Shown here piece by piece: positions 50,783 to 52,249 of a stretch of DNA of 52,249 nt. The translations under genes and the position numbers were made by a program. The DNA lies in assembly GCA_031270845.1 (NCBI GenBank), contig JAISXF010000010.1, positions 1 to 52,249 of the forward strand. Direction: 5' to 3'. The first letter of the stretch is position 1; every line of letters begins with the position of its first letter. The stretch is from Prevotellaceae bacterium. Its GTDB lineage: Bacteria > Bacteroidota > Bacteroidia > Bacteroidales > UBA932. Under the pieces are notes generated by a model, which worked only from the letters and a program-made list of their open reading frames with translations, was not told where the DNA came from and did no database searches.

Positions 50783-51814
50783 TTGAATCGTTTCGTACAT
50801 TGTTTGGCTGTTATGCCTGTTTTGTGGACGATGGTATCATTACCGGCGGCGGCTCAGGATGTGGTATTTTCGCATCTGCTGTCGGCGCCGCTATATACCA
50901 ATCCGGCTTTTGCGGGCACGCTGGGGGCATACCATGCGAGCGTGGCGGCGCGCAGCCCGTTTATGGCCGCAGCCGATATTGGGAGTACGGTGTATGCCGA
51001 TGGTGATGTCTTTATCGCGTCGTGGCAGAGCAGCATCGGGGTGTATGTACTGAACGACCGGTTTGCCAGCGGTGTTTATCAGACGACGTCGTTTGGTGTG
51101 GCGTATGCGTATGCGTTCAGGCTGTTCGGTCAGGTGGAGGTGCGGCCGGCGTTGCAGGCGGTTTTTCATTTGCAGCAGCGCACCTCGCAGCAGTGGTTAT
51201 TCCCCGATATGGTTGGTGGTGGGGGCGCTGTTTCGTATCCGGTCAGCGAACCGTCGGCGAGCCGTGTTGATTTTGCCGCCGGGGTACTGTTGTCGCATCC
51301 TGCTTTTGAGGTGGGGGCGGCGGTGCAGCATCTCGGTGCTACGGCCGGCGATTCGCTGTGGGCCTATGGTCGCCGCGGGCCGAAAGGGACAGCGCACGCC
51401 CGTTTTCCCGTTATTCTTGCCGGCGAGGGCGAGCTGCTGCCGCTGCAGGCATGGCTGGCGATGGAGAATATAGTATTGTCGCCTCATGTGAAATATGTGT
51501 TTCAGGGCGATTACCGGTACCTGATTGCCGGTGCTGCCGTGCGTAGCGGCGGACTGGTGGCCGGCGCCGCGGTGAAAACAACGTTGCAGAATGCAACTTA
51601 CGCAGGCGTGTTGTCGGTCGGGGTCGAGAGCCTGTCGCTGAAGGCAGGGTACAGTTTCGATTTTTTAGCCGGCGGCGGCGACCTGCGCGGCTGGAACAGT
51701 AGCTCGCATGAACTCTTCCTGCATTATTCCTTCGGTTCTTCCGACAATCGGCCACAAAGCCGTACCGGTAAACGTTACCGTCCGCTCAACCCGGCATGCG
51801 GATGCCCGTATTAA
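50783..51814 (+). CDS. PorP/SprF family type IX secretion outer-membrane protein
   Basis: A protein of 343 residues. The only start giving a full signal peptide is a TTG at 50783 (MNRFVHCLAVMPVLWTMVSLPAAAQ); the next ATG (50813) leaves just 15 residues before the cleavage site. The mature protein begins VVFSHLLSAPLYTNPAFAGT, the family start, and has beta strands with SIGVYVLNDRFASGVYQTT and a final strand HELFLHYSFG. The family RNQW.G..GAP motif is not seen; the region reads AARSPFMAAAD instead. It ends in a Cys-containing tail, PACGCPY. Unlike the other two copies, no large adhesin gene is adjacent, so its partner is unknown. Confidence 0.88.
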   Translation: MNRFVHCLAVMPVLWTMVSLPAAAQDVVFSHLLSAPLYTNPAFAGTLGAYHASVAARSPFMAAADIGSTVYADGDVFIASWQSSIGVYVLNDRFASGVYQTTSFGVAYAYAFRLFGQVEVRPALQAVFHLQQRTSQQWLFPDMVGGGGAVSYPVSEPSASRVDFAAGVLLSHPAFEVGAAVQHLGATAGDSLWAYGRRGPKGTAHARFPVILAGEGELLPLQAWLAMENIVLSPHVKYVFQGDYRYLIAGAAVRSGGLVAGAAVKTTLQNATYAGVLSVGVESLSLKAGYSFDFLAGGGDLRGWNSSSHELFLHYSFGSSDNRPQSRTGKRYRPLNPACGCPY

Positions 51815-52040
51815 TTCCGATTAAAAAGCAAAGCCTGTCAAACAAAAGACATGACCATGTACAGAAATCAGGATATTGAATGAAAATGAAAAAAAATGCT
51901 TGCATTTAAAATTCTCACGCGCTAATTTTAGATTCTTACAAGCAAAACCGTTTCTATTTTGCTTGTGATAACTTTAAATATAAACATTCGTTGCTCAAAA
52001 GAACGAAGATTAAATTTAAACCACAACCAAATCCTGACAA

Positions 52041-52090
52041 ACACAGAAAACCGCAGGAGCGAGAGATTTGTCGCCCCTGCGGTTTCTGTC
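52041..52090. terminator. Long stem-loop (CAGAAAACCGCAGG / CCTGCGGTTTCTG)
   Basis: CAGAAAACCGCAGG, then GCGA, pairs with TCGC, then CCTGCGGTTTCTG, around an AGAGATTTG-type loop with one bulged A. The U tract is missing, so whether it terminates or only stabilises a 3' end of the PorP/SprF transcript is open. Confidence 0.5.
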
Positions 52091-52217
52091 TGAAGAGTGG
52101 TTTGTATGATTGTCATAATTCGTAATGCGTAATCTCTGTTGTTGCGTTAATTTATTAAATGAAAATAATTAGAATAATTTATTTTAAATTATGAAAATAA
52201 TTTCGGACAGGACAGAG

Positions 52218-52249
52218 CTTCCGTATCAAGATCCGGAACTTCCGTATCA
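52218..52249. repeat. Start of a 21-bp direct repeat at the window edge
   Basis: CTTCCGTATCA is repeated exactly 21 bp apart (52218 and 52239), linked by AGATCCGGAA. TTCCG and CGGAA give each unit dyad symmetry. One and a half units are visible; the rest is beyond the edge. Confidence 0.6.

Larger units (their letters stand above)
51815..52249. other. Non-coding right end of the window
   Basis: No supported gene in these 435 bp. It holds an AT-rich stretch, the stem-loop at 52041-52090, three heptamer-like units near 52117 (ATAATTC, GTAATGC, GTAATCT) and, from 52218, the start of a 21-bp direct repeat cut by the window edge. Confidence 0.6.

Noticed and set aside
1-52249. Insertion sequences, prophage or integrative element
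   Set aside because: No transposase, integrase, phage structural gene or terminal inverted repeats were recognised.

Overview
The window looks like a chromosomal segment of a Bacteroidota bacterium, most likely order Bacteroidales. The reasons are: promoters of the Bacteroidota type (TAnnTTTG at -7, sometimes TTTG near -33) before many genes; no clear Shine-Dalgarno sites; type IX secretion system (T9SS) cargo with type B (gliding-motility-associated) C-terminal sorting domains; three PorP/SprF-like proteins; a PorE-like OmpA protein; and a DUF6261-like protein. I see no rRNA, transposase, prophage or CRISPR array.

Region 1 (1-28000) is dominated by secreted and surface proteins. A partial secreted protein runs off the left edge on the minus strand. 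Divergent from it lies a SprB-like adhesin of 2438 residues directly followed by a PorP/SprF-like gene (9310). A small secreted protein of unknown function and gcvT come next. Then comes a 4093-residue T9SS cargo protein built from about twenty related modules ordered as five A-B-C triplets plus a 1.44 kb internal duplication, followed by a second PorP/SprF gene and a PorE-like beta-propeller/OmpA protein. In Flavobacterium, SprF is needed to export SprB, so each giant protein probably travels with its own SprF-type partner.

Region 2 (28000-40000) is mostly housekeeping: rplS, tRNA-Arg, an MBL-fold phosphodiesterase with a CstA-type carbon starvation transporter, a DUF6261-like protein with a 42-bp repeat array in its leader, an Lrp/AsnC regulator with a basic tail, ispD-dnaB, galE, an SDR epimerase, an acyl-CoA synthetase and tRNA-Leu. 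Region 3 (40000-50700) holds a coiled-coil gene and zapA, a likely 6S-type RNA, rny, then minus-strand operons: DUF389-CapA-phoH, panB-rluA and purB-glmM. A third PorP/SprF-like gene sits at 50783.

The most unusual signal lies between genes. Many intergenic stretches carry short tandem repeats whose period is 7, 21 or 42 bp although the sequences are unrelated: 9 x 7 bp at 1561, inverted heptamer arms at 1784-1930, 15.5 x 21 bp at 10366, about 13 phase-locked 42-bp units at 32079-32640, and degenerate 21-bp arrays at 37894, 47741 and 52218. Several units have internal dyad symmetry, and several arrays lie between a recognisable -7 element and the start codon, so they would be transcribed as 5' leaders. 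These arrays are the best candidate here for something undescribed.
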